Below, piece after piece: positions 11,232-21,761 of a DNA stretch of 35,198 nucleotides. The DNA lies in contig JAOUJV010000014.1 of NCBI GenBank assembly GCA_029882995.1, forward strand, positions 1 to 35,198, given 5' to 3'. Below the pieces are notes generated by a model. The model saw only the letters and a program-made list of their open reading frames with translations. It made no database searches and was not told the origin of the DNA. Source of the DNA: Gammaproteobacteria bacterium (GTDB lineage Bacteria > Pseudomonadota > Gammaproteobacteria > DAOVJZ01). Each line of letters opens with the position of its first letter. Positions within the stretch are counted from its first letter, which is position 1. The position numbers and the translations under genes are program-made.

Positions 11232-12164
11232 ATGAAAATTATTCTTGCCAATCCCCGTGGTTTTTGTGCCGGTGTCGATCGAGCGGTCGAGATTGTGTCA
11301 AAGGCACTGGTACAATTTAAGCCACCCGTTTATGTGCGTCATGAAGTGGTACACAATAAATTTGTGGTGGATTGCCTGCGCAGGGAAGGGGCGGTATTTG
11401 TTGAAGAGCTGAATGAAGTGCCGGATGATTCTACGGTGATTTTCAGTGCCCATGGCGTTTCACAGGCAGTACGTGATGAAGCCGACAAACGCGGGTTGAA
11501 TGTACTGGATGCCACTTGTCCATTAGTGACCAAGGTTCATATGGAAGTTATCCGTCATGCCAGGGCCGGACGCGAATGTATCCTTATTGGTCATGCCGGT
11601 CATCCCGAAGTGGAAGGCACCATGGGACAATATAAAAACAAGACCGGTGGCATGTATCTGGTCGAGACACCGGCCGATGTAGAAAAACTGCAAGTTAACG
11701 ATCCCGATAATCTGGCCTTTGTCACACAAACCACGCTATCTGTTGATGACACCAATGATGTGATGGATGCATTAAGAAAACGTTTTCCCAATATTGTTGG
11801 TCCGAAAAAGGATGATATTTGTTATGCCACCCAAAACCGGCAGGATGCAGTCAAGGCACTGGCCCAAAAAAGTGATCTGGTCTTGGTGGTAGGTTCCCCC
11901 AATAGCTCAAATTCAAATCGCCTGAAAGAAGTCGCCGAACGTGCCGGTAAACAGGCACGTCTGATTGATAATGCCTCTTATATTGAAAAGGGATGGCTTG
12001 AAGGCTGTGAAACTATCGGTATTACCGCTGGTGCCTCGGCACCGGAGATACTGGTTCAGGAGGTCATCGAAAAGTTAAAGGAATACGGTGCTGAAATCAC
12101 AGAAGAAGATGATGGGCAACGTGAAAATGTTGTTTTCACGTTGCCGAAGGTATTGCAGAGTTAG
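11232..12164 (+). CDS. ispH: 4-hydroxy-3-methylbut-2-enyl diphosphate reductase
   Basis: [72 protein letters not shown]. Confidence 0.98.
   Translation: MKIILANPRGFCAGVDRAVEIVSKALVQFKPPVYVRHEVVHNKFVVDCLRREGAVFVEELNEVPDDSTVIFSAHGVSQAVRDEADKRGLNVLDATCPLVTKVHMEVIRHARAGRECILIGHAGHPEVEGTMGQYKNKTGGMYLVETPADVEKLQVNDPDNLAFVTQTTLSVDDTNDVMDALRKRFPNIVGPKKDDICYATQNRQDAVKALAQKSDLVLVVGSPNSSNSNRLKEVAERAGKQARLIDNASYIEKGWLEGCETIGITAGASAPEILVQEVIEKLKEYGAEITEEDDGQRENVVFTLPKVLQS
12115..12145. other. Perfect 13-bp inverted repeat (5-nt loop) inside the 3' end of ispH
   Basis: GGCAACGTGAAAA-TGTTG-TTTTCACGTTGCC. Confidence 0.9.
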
Positions 12165-12598
12165 TTGTTCCAGCAGAAGGTATTGGTGCCCGATTTAAGC
12201 CCGGTATTATCAAGAGTCAGGGTTGCGCAATCAGTATCATCATCCTGACCACCTTTGGTTCCGGCAGTAGCAGTAATGGTGAAACAGTCATTATTCGAGG
12301 TACCGTCTAAATCACAAGCACCAGTGCCTGGAGTGATATCACCCAGATCAACAGAAATACCGTAATAACCTTCAGGGGAAGTAGTGCTGCAGACAGAGCT
12401 ATCATAAGCATTACTGACCGTAAAGGAACGCTCCAGTGCACCGGCACAGGTAGATAATGCAGCTTGTGCATCTGAGCGGCGGGACTTCAAAACAGTATCA
12501 CGATAAGCAGGATAGGCAATAGCTGCAAGTACACCAATAACAACGACTACTATCATCAATTCAATAAGTGTAAAACCGGATTGCTTCTTTTTTAACAT
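12161..12598 (-). CDS. pilE: Type IV pilin-like protein, PilE family minor pilin
   Basis: [48 protein letters not shown]; prepilin leader and E5; start at 12598 with SD AGGAGA; last gene of the cluster. Confidence 0.93.
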   Translation of the reverse strand: MLKKKQSGFTLIELMIVVVVIGVLAAIAYPAYRDTVLKSRRSDAQAALSTCAGALERSFTVSNAYDSSVCSTTSPEGYYGISVDLGDITPGTGACDLDGTSNNDCFTITATAGTKGGQDDDTDCATLTLDNTGLKSGTNTFCWNN

Positions 12599-12630
12599 TT
12601 TATTATCTCCTGTAAATTCTGTTCTATGTA

Positions 12631-15600
12631 TTACAAGTCCAGTTCCTGCCATGATTGTCGACCACTTGGGAAACTACCAATTGCAACACATTTACTGGTT
12701 AACTCACCAGTAGAAGATTGAACAATAACACTGACTGTTCCCGGACCACAGGGGCCAGCACCGCCACCGCTGGCACCACCGCTGGCACCATAACCGGTAC
12801 CGCTATGTACAACAGGGGGTGATACCAGGCCTGCGCCCAGATCAATGGATATGTTAGATAGCTCAGTTCCGGGACTGTTGGAAATAGTGGAATCAAATCC
12901 CAGAGCACCAAATGTGGTTGCAGTCCCTGTTTTATAATTCACGGCATAAAGATCACTTGAGCCTTCAGTGTCGCATTCATTTGATGAAGGCAAGTAATCA
13001 GAGAACAGCAATAAACTGCTGATACGGGTAGAAGTAGTTACATTTCTTGATGATGGATTTGTTCCATCATAAATCAGATCCAGTTTCCAGCCCTTCCAGT
13101 TGTCTTCAATTTCCTGTTCCAGTTCACTCGCTGTAGTTGGAACCGGAGACAGACCAGATGCAGCGAGAGAGCCGCCTGTATCCAGAATTGAACTGTCGTT
13201 AAATGTCTGAACACCGCTTACATCCAGCAAATCTGTTGTCAGAACGGTAGCCCATGTAAATGCTCCACCGCTTTCAGGTTCTTTAATACCATAAAAATCC
13301 TGTTGTACGGTACTGGACGCGTCACCTGATACAAACATACGACCGGTGCCAAAGAACACCCAGTCATCACCATCTTCATCTGTTCCTGTAGAAACAGCAG
13401 AAGTAATTGCCTGATTGGGATCGAACAATGTGCTGAAAGTATTGAGTTCAAGCCGCAAGCGTTCCAGTGTTCCAGTCGGGCTGGAAACAGAACCACTAAC
13501 AGTCCCGAAATACACTGCATCGTCGATAAAGTCATTGTTCCAGTCAACGGTTTTCATATCACCTGTAAAGCTGGCAGTGGCGGCATCACCTGTAATATTT
13601 GCAGTACCATCAAAGCCGGTTTCGAAAGCCTTGGTATTCAGGTTGTATTTATACAACCGCGCACCTTGCAGAGGAGCAGTAACCGTTGTCAGATCGGTAG
13701 GACCAGAACCAAATACCAGATACCAGTCGTCTGCATCAGGTGTTTCCCAGTTTCCACTACCATCTGGCACACGTTTTCTGACAACAGAAGGTTTACTGGT
13801 AGTAAAGCCAAGATTGGCATTCGTAATTTCTGCAATGACGTGGGGCTCTTTTTCCGGATCAGTGACATCAAAAATCACATAAGCGGAACGGGAAGTTGTG
13901 TCATTTGTTCCATCTCCATCGGCATCATAAGTGATACTGCCGCCACCCAGTCGCATACCGATTACCATAATCGTTCCCCAGCCTTTAACATGGTTAATAC
14001 CGTTGGTATCAACACCCGGTGTAAATATATTGGCATCAAACACCAGAGGGGCACCATCCATATAATAAACATGAGGGTAATTAATTTCGGTTAACCACCG
14101 CAGGTGTGGCAACAGATTCATGGGAATATAGGACCACAATTCAGCACCCAGATTATGAGCAGTATTGGTTCCGCTTGTAGTATCAAAGCGTTTGCTTGCG
14201 GCATTCCAGAAACCGCCGTTAAATGCATGTACCATACCGTCATTGGCACCCAGATAAATCATCTGACGTCTGTTTTTATAATATTCCCTGAATTCCTTAT
14301 AAGTGGTATCACCATAGGTGGTATCGTAACCCTCAGCAGGTTCACCAACAACGACGGGTGTAGAGTGAATAATGTCACCAAGTAAGTAATAGGTATCAAC
14401 TGAACCGTTGCCATCAGTATCCAGCGAGCGTGGACGATAACCGGTTATCCCTTCCTCACCGCGAATAAAATCCACCACATTATCTGCATTAACATCAGTT
14501 ACTTCCAGATGACGATACAGGCTTGCAGTGCATGCACCACCTGAATAATTACAGAAATTATCTTTGGTGAAGGCAATAATCTCTGCATCTTCTACTGTGC
14601 TATTAATGGTCCCACCATTAGCACCATCAACCCAGGTTTTAATCCAGCGTCCACTGCTGGCATTGTCTGTATAGTTGCTACGATTGGCGGTATAAGTTGT
14701 AAGACCAGCCAATTGATCTTGCGCATTCCAGATAGGCACAATATTAATCAAATCAACTGTTGAGCCTACATTGGTAAAGGTCACGCCATTGTCTGCAGAA
14801 CTTTGTCTTTGTACAACCGTTTTGTCATTGGCTGAATCGTAACTGAAGATAAGCCTGTAGTCGGTTGTATAACCATCCAGCTGATCATTGGCATTACTGT
14901 CTTCACGGAACAGCCCCTTGTCATCAATAAAGATGGAATGCAGGAATCCAACCCAGGTAATATCATTACTACTACCAGTTACCAGAGGTTGATACAATGC
15001 CTGATAGATTGCCCCGACACCTGATGAGTTGTTGGAAACAACCGCCGCAGCCGTACCGGAAGAGACTCTTTCAGAAATAGCATTGAAAATCTGTTTCAAC
15101 CGATTTTCCAGGTTTGATGCATTGGTGACCAGAAAATAGTTATCAGGAATCCCGTCGGCACCAGCTCCACCGGTGTTATTATTTAATGCATCCCATTCCG
15201 ATGTGATATCGGGCTGATTATCACCATCTGAATCAGCAAAGCCACCGTACTTTGCGGCGTACCATAACGGGCTTTCAAGTAGTGCAGTGGTACTTGCACC
15301 TGCACCATGTGTACGAACACCACGCAAGTCACGGGTAATGCCATCTAAAAAGAAATTTACTGTAGCGCAACTAGTTTCGCTACCACTAGCAGGATATACA
15401 ACGGCGCCACAGCTTGCATTAATTGCAGCCTGAGTGGTTGTATAGTCACCACCGAGACCATCTGCTTGTTGAGTATTGGTGGCAGAGTCACGGTTGGAAG
15501 CCAGATAATAAGTGCCTGCATCCGTTACACCATCAATAATGTACCCCATGTGCATGGTTGCACCGGCTGAAGAACCGGTATTGTAGGCAGTAATGGAAAT

Positions 15601-17544
15601 ATTACTGCCAATTACTTCATATTTGAGGTAACCCTTGAAATCAGAGTCGTGGTCGGCACCGGCAGGCGCATTTTCAAAGTTCATGAAAAATTCACCGGTA
15701 GTCGCGGTATGACTGATGACCTTGAAATTTACAATTGGCATATCGTTCTCATCACGCCAGTTATATCCAACCGGAATAATTTTTACAGTATTACTACCGA
15801 CATTCACACTCAGCTCCGGTCTTGGAGATGCGAGTGAGACCGAGAATGTGTCAACAATCTGGCTACCTGATATTGTCGATCTGATATCATTTTTATGAGC
15901 AAAATAAGACATACCGGCAATCTTGTATGAGCCTTCCAGACCAGCGGCATCAGGACAGAGCCCCGAAACACTGTCCAGAGTGTTTACTGTAGTGGAACTA
16001 CAGGTGTCACTCGCCGAGCCGCCTGTAGTACTGCCCACATAATATTGATTACCATTAATCCCCTCCAACGTACCAATTGCATTGGTTTCCGTTGTAATAT
16101 TCAGACCAGTAATATCACTGGCACCGCCATATTCATCATCATCAAAGGATATTGAGCCGGATGAAAAATTAATGATATTAGGAGCAGAACAACTCGGGTA
16201 ACCCAGACCACCGCTGGCAATAGCAATATAGGGATCTTTCCATGTCGCTGTCGTCAGCGTGCTTATATAGGTTGAATCAGTTGCACTATAGGATGCGGAG
16301 GCCGCAGCCCCGGTAAGATAACGCAGGGATTCCAGATACATTTCACCAATCGGATTACCCCAGTTAACACAGTCATCATTAAGCCAGGAGTTTTGTCCAT
16401 AATTACAACTATCATAAATATTGTAACCAGTGGGGGGGGCACCGGATTTATAAGTTGATATACGTAAGGCGTTCAGTGTGGATATAATGCCATCAGTATT
16501 AGTAAACTTACCGTTAGTTTGATTAATTTCATCAGTAATAGTTGAGATGTTTTTTCTCAAAACACCGCCAGATTTCCCCTTGGAATAACTGCCGGTCATT
16601 AAACCGAAGTGAATGGTGTCACTTTCAGCATAGGTTTGTAGTAAGCCAGTTGGTTTGTAACGATTAGTACCTGAATCGAAATAAATTTTACAAGATTCTG
16701 TGCCAAGATATGAAGCATTGCAGACCTCTACTCTTATTGTAAATTCACCAACATATTGTGCAGCATTACCAGTATTAGGGCTTGATGAGCTGGCCTGTTC
16801 ATTATCCCACAGGCATTGTTCTCCTTCCTGTGAGTCCCAGTTCGCCCATTCGCCCTTTCCCACACGCATGCTTGGTGGGTTAGTATTATTCTTTGAATCA
16901 GCACCATTCGGTGTTGTTACATTACAGAAGGTAAGCCCATCAGGATAGTTTACGCTGAGATAGGGTGTGTATTTGTTAATATCGTTACCAGCATTGGCAT
17001 AGTATTTTGCCCATGCATGAGCATCACTTGGAATATAGGCACGTTCAAGTACTGTTTTTGATATAGTGTCAGTTGAGCGTTTACCGCCATAGAGTACCTT
17101 GCGTAAAATATCCATGCGTGACATGGATATCCAGTTCAGGAAGTTGCCACTCCAGCTACTGGCCGTACCATCACAGTGATGGTTATTTGTGCCTGTAGCA
17201 GTACCTGCGGGATTAAACTCACCACCTGATGAAGTGCTATAGGTATAGCACTTCTCCGGATCAAAATAGCCATAATAATCGACAGTGTCGTTATACGTCT
17301 TATCATCATCCAGTGAACCATCACCATCCAGATCATCATAGTCTGTATAGGCTTTGTAAAACAGCTGGTGATCGTTGGATACATTCAGCATCACAATCGG
17401 TGTGGCTGTCTGATTGATAATGGGCGGTTCAGCGGCAAAGTCACTGGAAGTGGCTGCAATGCTAACGGATGAAATCAGTAACAGCACAAAATTAACCATG
17501 TAGCGTGCTGATAATTTTATCTGGTCATATTTTTTCATCTTCAT
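12631..17544 (-). CDS. pilY1: PilY1-family type IV pilus tip-associated protein
   Basis: About 1637 aa; signal sequence; C-terminal beta-propeller-type region ([45 protein letters not shown]); Ca-loop motif DVNADNVVD; between pilX and pilE. A GTG start at 17553 is possible. Confidence 0.95.
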   Translation of the reverse strand: MKMKKYDQIKLSARYMVNFVLLLISSVSIAATSSDFAAEPPIINQTATPIVMLNVSNDHQLFYKAYTDYDDLDGDGSLDDDKTYNDTVDYYGYFDPEKCYTYSTSSGGEFNPAGTATGTNNHHCDGTASSWSGNFLNWISMSRMDILRKVLYGGKRSTDTISKTVLERAYIPSDAHAWAKYYANAGNDINKYTPYLSVNYPDGLTFCNVTTPNGADSKNNTNPPSMRVGKGEWANWDSQEGEQCLWDNEQASSSSPNTGNAAQYVGEFTIRVEVCNASYLGTESCKIYFDSGTNRYKPTGLLQTYAESDTIHFGLMTGSYSKGKSGGVLRKNISTITDEINQTNGKFTNTDGIISTLNALRISTYKSGAPPTGYNIYDSCNYGQNSWLNDDCVNWGNPIGEMYLESLRYLTGAAASASYSATDSTYISTLTTATWKDPYIAIASGGLGYPSCSAPNIINFSSGSISFDDDEYGGASDITGLNITTETNAIGTLEGINGNQYYVGSTTGGSASDTCSSTTVNTLDSVSGLCPDAAGLEGSYKIAGMSYFAHKNDIRSTISGSQIVDTFSVSLASPRPELSVNVGSNTVKIIPVGYNWRDENDMPIVNFKVISHTATTGEFFMNFENAPAGADHDSDFKGYLKYEVIGSNISITAYNTGSSAGATMHMGYIIDGVTDAGTYYLASNRDSATNTQQADGLGGDYTTTQAAINASCGAVVYPASGSETSCATVNFFLDGITRDLRGVRTHGAGASTTALLESPLWYAAKYGGFADSDGDNQPDITSEWDALNNNTGGAGADGIPDNYFLVTNASNLENRLKQIFNAISERVSSGTAAAVVSNNSSGVGAIYQALYQPLVTGSSNDITWVGFLHSIFIDDKGLFREDSNANDQLDGYTTDYRLIFSYDSANDKTVVQRQSSADNGVTFTNVGSTVDLINIVPIWNAQDQLAGLTTYTANRSNYTDNASSGRWIKTWVDGANGGTINSTVEDAEIIAFTKDNFCNYSGGACTASLYRHLEVTDVNADNVVDFIRGEEGITGYRPRSLDTDGNGSVDTYYLLGDIIHSTPVVVGEPAEGYDTTYGDTTYKEFREYYKNRRQMIYLGANDGMVHAFNGGFWNAASKRFDTTSGTNTAHNLGAELWSYIPMNLLPHLRWLTEINYPHVYYMDGAPLVFDANIFTPGVDTNGINHVKGWGTIMVIGMRLGGGSITYDADGDGTNDTTSRSAYVIFDVTDPEKEPHVIAEITNANLGFTTSKPSVVRKRVPDGSGNWETPDADDWYLVFGSGPTDLTTVTAPLQGARLYKYNLNTKAFETGFDGTANITGDAATASFTGDMKTVDWNNDFIDDAVYFGTVSGSVSSPTGTLERLRLELNTFSTLFDPNQAITSAVSTGTDEDGDDWVFFGTGRMFVSGDASSTVQQDFYGIKEPESGGAFTWATVLTTDLLDVSGVQTFNDSSILDTGGSLAASGLSPVPTTASELEQEIEDNWKGWKLDLIYDGTNPSSRNVTTSTRISSLLLFSDYLPSSNECDTEGSSDLYAVNYKTGTATTFGALGFDSTISNSPGTELSNISIDLGAGLVSPPVVHSGTGYGASGGASGGGAGPCGPGTVSVIVQSSTGELTSKCVAIGSFPSGRQSWQELDL
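16432..16439. repeat. G8 homopolymer (C8 on coding strand) inside pilY1
   Basis: ACCAGTGGGGGGGGCACC; encodes Ala-Pro-Pro (GCC CCC CCC). Confidence 0.9.
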
Positions 17545-17615
17545 AGCATTCACCTTGTTTACTCCAAATCAATATCTTGAAAACAGATACAAACTTGGGT
17601 TCCTTAAAAATCTGT

Positions 17616-18317
17616 TTAGTTCTTCACATAAGTGGATTGCAGCATTACCTGTGCCGCTGTTGTGCCGCCATAACCACGGGCGGTAATACGGAAAAGCTTT
17701 GAATCTGATGTACAACCTGGGTAACCGGTAACGGCAGGCGCACAGGTGGTAGCGCCACCACCCAGTGGTTCAATGTAACCCATGAATTCAATAATGTAGC
17801 GTGGTGCCTGACTAGCCTGACCAATGCCGGTAATACTGCCGGTATAGGTGCGGTAGCGGCCGGCTGTCGTCCAGACATTCAGATTATTACCAACCGCAGC
17901 CGTGCCGGTATCACAATTGTCCCAGCGATCGGGAATGAACGTTGCATCAGAGCAACCAAAAACACCATCCGCATAATTTTCATCGTGAAATGAAGGTGTG
18001 CAGTAGCCATCAGTACAGGTATCGCCATCATTATTCACAGCAGTATTACCATCATCTGTTCCCGCGTTATAAAAAACAATCGTATGGATGTTGTTACTGT
18101 TTTCTATTTCACGTTCACCGGCACGCAGGGCAGCCTCGGCGGCCTGAAATGCAATTTCGCGATCACGGGTATTGCCCGCCATTTTTTCTTCCATGATAGA
18201 GGAGCTCATGGATGACACACCCAGAATAGTCATGAGCAGGAGCATGATCAGGCCAACAATCAGGGCAGCCCCCTGTTGTGATTGTGGCAGTCGATTTCTG
18301 TAATTTGATGTCATCAT
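17616..18317 (-). CDS. pilX: PilX-like minor pilin
   Basis: QQGAALIVGLIMLLLMTILGVSSMSSSIMEEKMAGNTRDREIAFQAAEAALRAGE; prepilin site without E5; start MMTSNYRN at 18317. Confidence 0.93.
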   Translation of the reverse strand: MMTSNYRNRLPQSQQGAALIVGLIMLLLMTILGVSSMSSSIMEEKMAGNTRDREIAFQAAEAALRAGEREIENSNNIHTIVFYNAGTDDGNTAVNNDGDTCTDGYCTPSFHDENYADGVFGCSDATFIPDRWDNCDTGTAAVGNNLNVWTTAGRYRTYTGSITGIGQASQAPRYIIEFMGYIEPLGGGATTCAPAVTGYPGCTSDSKLFRITARGYGGTTAAQVMLQSTYVKN

Positions 18318-18337
18318 TTCTATAAACCTGAAATTAG

Positions 18338-19369
18338 CTAACAACCATAGGTTGAACCGCAACCACGGTTGCGTAGCTTGATAGTTGATTGTGCTATATA
18401 ACGCTGATATTTTCCTTGTGAATGTACAGAACTATTTATTGTTGCTCCAGCTAGAGTGTATGAGCTTGTGTCAGTTGTTGAGGCTACCTCATGAATTGTA
18501 CGCATTAATAATCCAAACCTGACACTCACCACATCATCCCATTGCGTGCCAGTAATGTTATTTGCAGTCGTATACAAATTGGCGACTCCATCCGAATCAG
18601 TATCTCGACCGTATAGTACTTGCAGGCTTTCAACGCCCTCAACTATTTCTTCAGCTGCATTCGCATTAATCTTTTTAAATAAAGAAGGATGACCGCCTGC
18701 TCCGGTTTGTATTGAATAGGTGATTTGCATTGCTTTAAACACAGATGAGTCACCAGAGTATGATTTAGAAAGGCTCTGTGTTGAGTTACCAGGAGTTACA
18801 CCTGTATTACCTGAATTATGAACAGTTTGCCCGCCATCTAGTGTATCAGCATTAGATGGTCCTGTTATTTGGGTGATATCTGAAGTAACACAATCACTTA
18901 TCATGATTATGTCGCCTATTTGAAGTCCATTGTTTTCAGTTGTATGAGTTCTGCCAGAGTTTGCAGGCATTTGCTGAGTAATACGGATACCTGATGAATA
19001 TGCTCCACGTAGCGTAATTGTATCTGGGGAATTAGATGAACCTTCAGTGCCTTCAAGTGCTGATCCATCAAGGTTTATACCACCACCACTATCTAGATTA
19101 TTTGTAATGGTCATTGAGTCCATACTAATACAACCCCAATAACCTGCCTTACGAATATCGCTAGCAAGCATATGCATCGCATAACGCGTATTCTCCTGCA
19201 TACGCCCCAGTTCTTCAGCAGTACGATAGGATTGTTTATTGGCAATAAAAATCTGGATAACCCCATTCAATAACAGCAGACCCAGCACCATGGCGATCAT
19301 GATTTCTACCAGACCAATACCGTGTTGACGGGAATGTGTATTTACAGAGTGTGTGTATTGATAATTCAT
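18338..19369 (-). CDS. pilW: PilW-like minor pilin
   Basis: QHGIGLVEIMIAMVLGLLLLNGVIQIFIANKQSYRTAEELGRMQENTRYAMHMLASDIRKAGYWGC; ATG 19369 chosen over the ORF-track TTG 19375. Confidence 0.93.
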   Translation of the reverse strand: MNYQYTHSVNTHSRQHGIGLVEIMIAMVLGLLLLNGVIQIFIANKQSYRTAEELGRMQENTRYAMHMLASDIRKAGYWGCISMDSMTITNNLDSGGGINLDGSALEGTEGSSNSPDTITLRGAYSSGIRITQQMPANSGRTHTTENNGLQIGDIIMISDCVTSDITQITGPSNADTLDGGQTVHNSGNTGVTPGNSTQSLSKSYSGDSSVFKAMQITYSIQTGAGGHPSLFKKINANAAEEIVEGVESLQVLYGRDTDSDGVANLYTTANNITGTQWDDVVSVRFGLLMRTIHEVASTTDTSSYTLAGATINSSVHSQGKYQRYIAQSTIKLRNRGCGSTYGC

Positions 19370-19371
19370 GA

Positions 19372-19851
19372 TCAAATCTCTGTCTTGTAGGTAAATGTCT
19401 GGATACTGGCATTGCCGATATTGGATGAATCGGTTTCAGCTCGTGAATCATTCCAGCGAATAGTGATTGTATAGATATAGTTGCCTGCGGAAGGCATTTC
19501 TATTTTGCCATTACCACTGGGTAAGCGTTGTGATAATGCCTGTTTCCACTCATAAAGATCCATATCGCGAATGCCATTGGCATCACAACTGGTTGGACAA
19601 CTGGCAGATGAATAGGTCACATTGTAGTCAGTAGCGTAATTAACGCTGCCTCCACGGTTGGCGCGCATACGATCTGCCATGTCATAGGCCAACAGGCTGG
19701 CCTGCGTACGCAGATAGGCGCTGTGATTAAAACGCAAGGCATTTAATTGCAGACTGGCAATCCCCAACAGGCCTATAGCAAGAATCACAACAGTGATAAG
19801 CACTTCAAGCAGGGTAAAGCCTTTTGATTTGTTTCGCATGTTCATGGTCAT
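19372..19851 (-). CDS. pilV: PilV-like minor pilin
   Basis: KGFTLLEVLITVVILAIGLLGIASLQLNALRFNHSAYLRTQASLLAYDMADRMRANRG; ATG 19851 overlaps the upstream stop (TAATG). Confidence 0.93.
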   Translation of the reverse strand: MTMNMRNKSKGFTLLEVLITVVILAIGLLGIASLQLNALRFNHSAYLRTQASLLAYDMADRMRANRGGSVNYATDYNVTYSSASCPTSCDANGIRDMDLYEWKQALSQRLPSGNGKIEMPSAGNYIYTITIRWNDSRAETDSSNIGNASIQTFTYKTEI

Positions 19852-20411
19852 TATGGTGTGCAATTGGTTATGTTTTCAGAAGTCAGTCTTGGTCGGCCAG
19901 TGTTGATAATCTGGATCTCGCGGCCCTTTGTGTTGCCACGATCATCACACAGGGCAAATAAAACTGTACTGCTGTTGCCATTAGTGCCATCTGCGTTGTA
20001 GGCAAGACTGCTGTCACCGGAAGCGTTTGTTTTAATAATAACGCCCTTGCGAGCTATTTCACTGCGCTTGATTAATGTATCCGTACCGGCAGTAAACGTA
20101 GTATTTGAATCACCACTGGCAAAAACAAACCAGCCAGTCGTCCATGTTTGAGCGATTCCACCACATGCCAGCGAGCTCACTGCCGCTGTTGAATTAGCAG
20201 AACGGCATAAAATAACCTGAACACCGCGCTTGACTGCCTCACTGCGCGCCAGATTGATGTCGGCCACAAGAGAATTAGTTTGTGATACCAGTCGGTTGTT
20301 TTTAATCACATCAGTAAACGCCGGAATCGCCATAGTCAAAAAGATCGCCATGACGGCAAGTGACACCATCAGCTCAATCAGCGTAAAACCCTTGTTCATT
20401 TTCATATTCAT
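19851..20411 (-). CDS. FimT/FimU (GspH-like) minor pilin
   Basis: [57 protein letters not shown]; first gene of the cluster. FimT and FimU cannot be separated from sequence alone. Confidence 0.92.
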   Translation of the reverse strand: MNMKMNKGFTLIELMVSLAVMAIFLTMAIPAFTDVIKNNRLVSQTNSLVADINLARSEAVKRGVQVILCRSANSTAAVSSLACGGIAQTWTTGWFVFASGDSNTTFTAGTDTLIKRSEIARKGVIIKTNASGDSSLAYNADGTNGNSSTVLFALCDDRGNTKGREIQIINTGRPRLTSENITNCTP

Positions 20412-20557
20412 GACCTTTATTTAGCAGGCTGGCGGGGAGATTTCACGTTAAAACCGACCAGTGTCTAGATTCTTCGGATGAACGGGCACATTCTTTATAA
20501 ATATGTGATGGTGGTCACGTTCGCTACTCCGTGCAAAAAACGTGTAAAGTACGCCCC

Positions 20558-21643
20558 ATGAATTCGGATGTTGTCATTATTGGCGGAGGTATCGCCGGTT
20601 TCCTGAGTGCCTATGAATTGCTCCAGCGCGGGGTGAAGGCGACGATTGTCGAGCGTGGCGAGTGCGGGCGTGAATCGTCGTGGGCCGGGGGGGGGATTTT
20701 GTCGCCGCTCTATCCGTGGCGTTATCCCGAACCGGTGACGCGGCTGGCCAGTTGGGGGCAGGCGCGTTATGAAGCATTCGCAAACACCTTATATAAAGGG
20801 AGCGGCACTGATCCGGAATGGCTAAAGAGCGGGTTGTTGTTTCTGGATACGGAGGAAAAACAGCAGGCGCGTGAATGGGCTGAAAAATTCGATATTTCGC
20901 TGGAATTGATTGATTCAAAGCGGCTGTCGGTATTGTCTCCGTCACTCAAGCCTGTCGATGAGGCCATCTGGATGCCGGACGTGGCACAAATGCGTAATCC
21001 ACGCTTGATGCAGTCATTAAAGCAGTTTCTACTGGAAGCCGGTATTAAAATTCTGGAAAACACCCCCGTTACTGGGCTTAAAATCAGCGAAAATCGGCTA
21101 ACTGGCATTAAAACGCCAAAAGGGGATATTTCAGCAAACCGAGTGGTTTTGACCGGTGGGGCATGGAGTCGCGAGATTCTGGGCGAGGAGCTGGGCAAGG
21201 ATTTACGGGTTGAGCCGGTTCGCGGCCAGATGCTGATCTTTAAGGCCAGCCCGGATTTGTTACCCACCATGGTACTGAATCACGGCAAATACCTGATCCC
21301 GCGAAAAGACGGACATATCCTGATCGGTAGTACGCTGGAATACGTTGGATTTCAAAAGGATACAACACCAGCCGCGTTTGATGAACTGAAACTCGCTGCC
21401 TGCGATATGCTGCCTGAGCTGGCAAAGACCCCGATTGAAAAGCATTGGTCAGGGTTACGGCCCGGCTCGCCGGAGGGCATACCTTATATTGGGCCACACC
21501 CTGAGGTCACCGGTCTGTTTGTGAATACCGGTCATTTCCGGAACGGGGTCGTGCTTGGACTGGCCTCAGCCAGCTTATTGGCTGATCTGGTAACAAATAA
21601 CCCACCAGAACTTGATCCATGTCTATATAAGCTCGATAGATAG
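20558..21643 (+). CDS. thiO: FAD-dependent oxidoreductase, glycine/D-amino acid oxidase family (ThiO-like)
   Basis: DVVIIGGGIAGFLSAYELLQRGVKATIVERGECGRESSWAGGGILSPLYPW; GLRPGSPEGIPYIGPH...VNTGHFRNGVVL. Confidence 0.9.
   Translation: MNSDVVIIGGGIAGFLSAYELLQRGVKATIVERGECGRESSWAGGGILSPLYPWRYPEPVTRLASWGQARYEAFANTLYKGSGTDPEWLKSGLLFLDTEEKQQAREWAEKFDISLELIDSKRLSVLSPSLKPVDEAIWMPDVAQMRNPRLMQSLKQFLLEAGIKILENTPVTGLKISENRLTGIKTPKGDISANRVVLTGGAWSREILGEELGKDLRVEPVRGQMLIFKASPDLLPTMVLNHGKYLIPRKDGHILIGSTLEYVGFQKDTTPAAFDELKLAACDMLPELAKTPIEKHWSGLRPGSPEGIPYIGPHPEVTGLFVNTGHFRNGVVLGLASASLLADLVTNNPPELDPCLYKLDR
20687..20695. repeat. G9 homopolymer inside thiO
   Basis: GGGCCGGGGGGGGGATTTTG; encodes Ala-Gly-Gly-Gly-Ile. 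Confidence 0.9.
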
Positions 21644-21761
21644 TTGATTGAGTTGAAAATATCAGATAACTTCCGAGGATTGTCAGGAAATAGAAATAGA
21701 CCATGTCTAATTAACTGACTATAATAGTTTGGAAATTAGCCCGATTTTATGTAGGTATTGT

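Noticed and set aside
13415-14385. Several ORFs antisense to pilY1 (13415-13882, 13666-14094, 14104-14385) and similar antisense ORFs over ileS, ispH and ampE
   Set aside because: Low-complexity or unrecognisable translations lying entirely within well-supported genes on the other strand; treated as chance ORFs.
12161-20411. Minor-pilin cluster as a novel secretion or defence system
   Set aside because: Gene order and motifs match the well-known fimT/U-pilV-W-X-Y1-E type IV pilus cluster.
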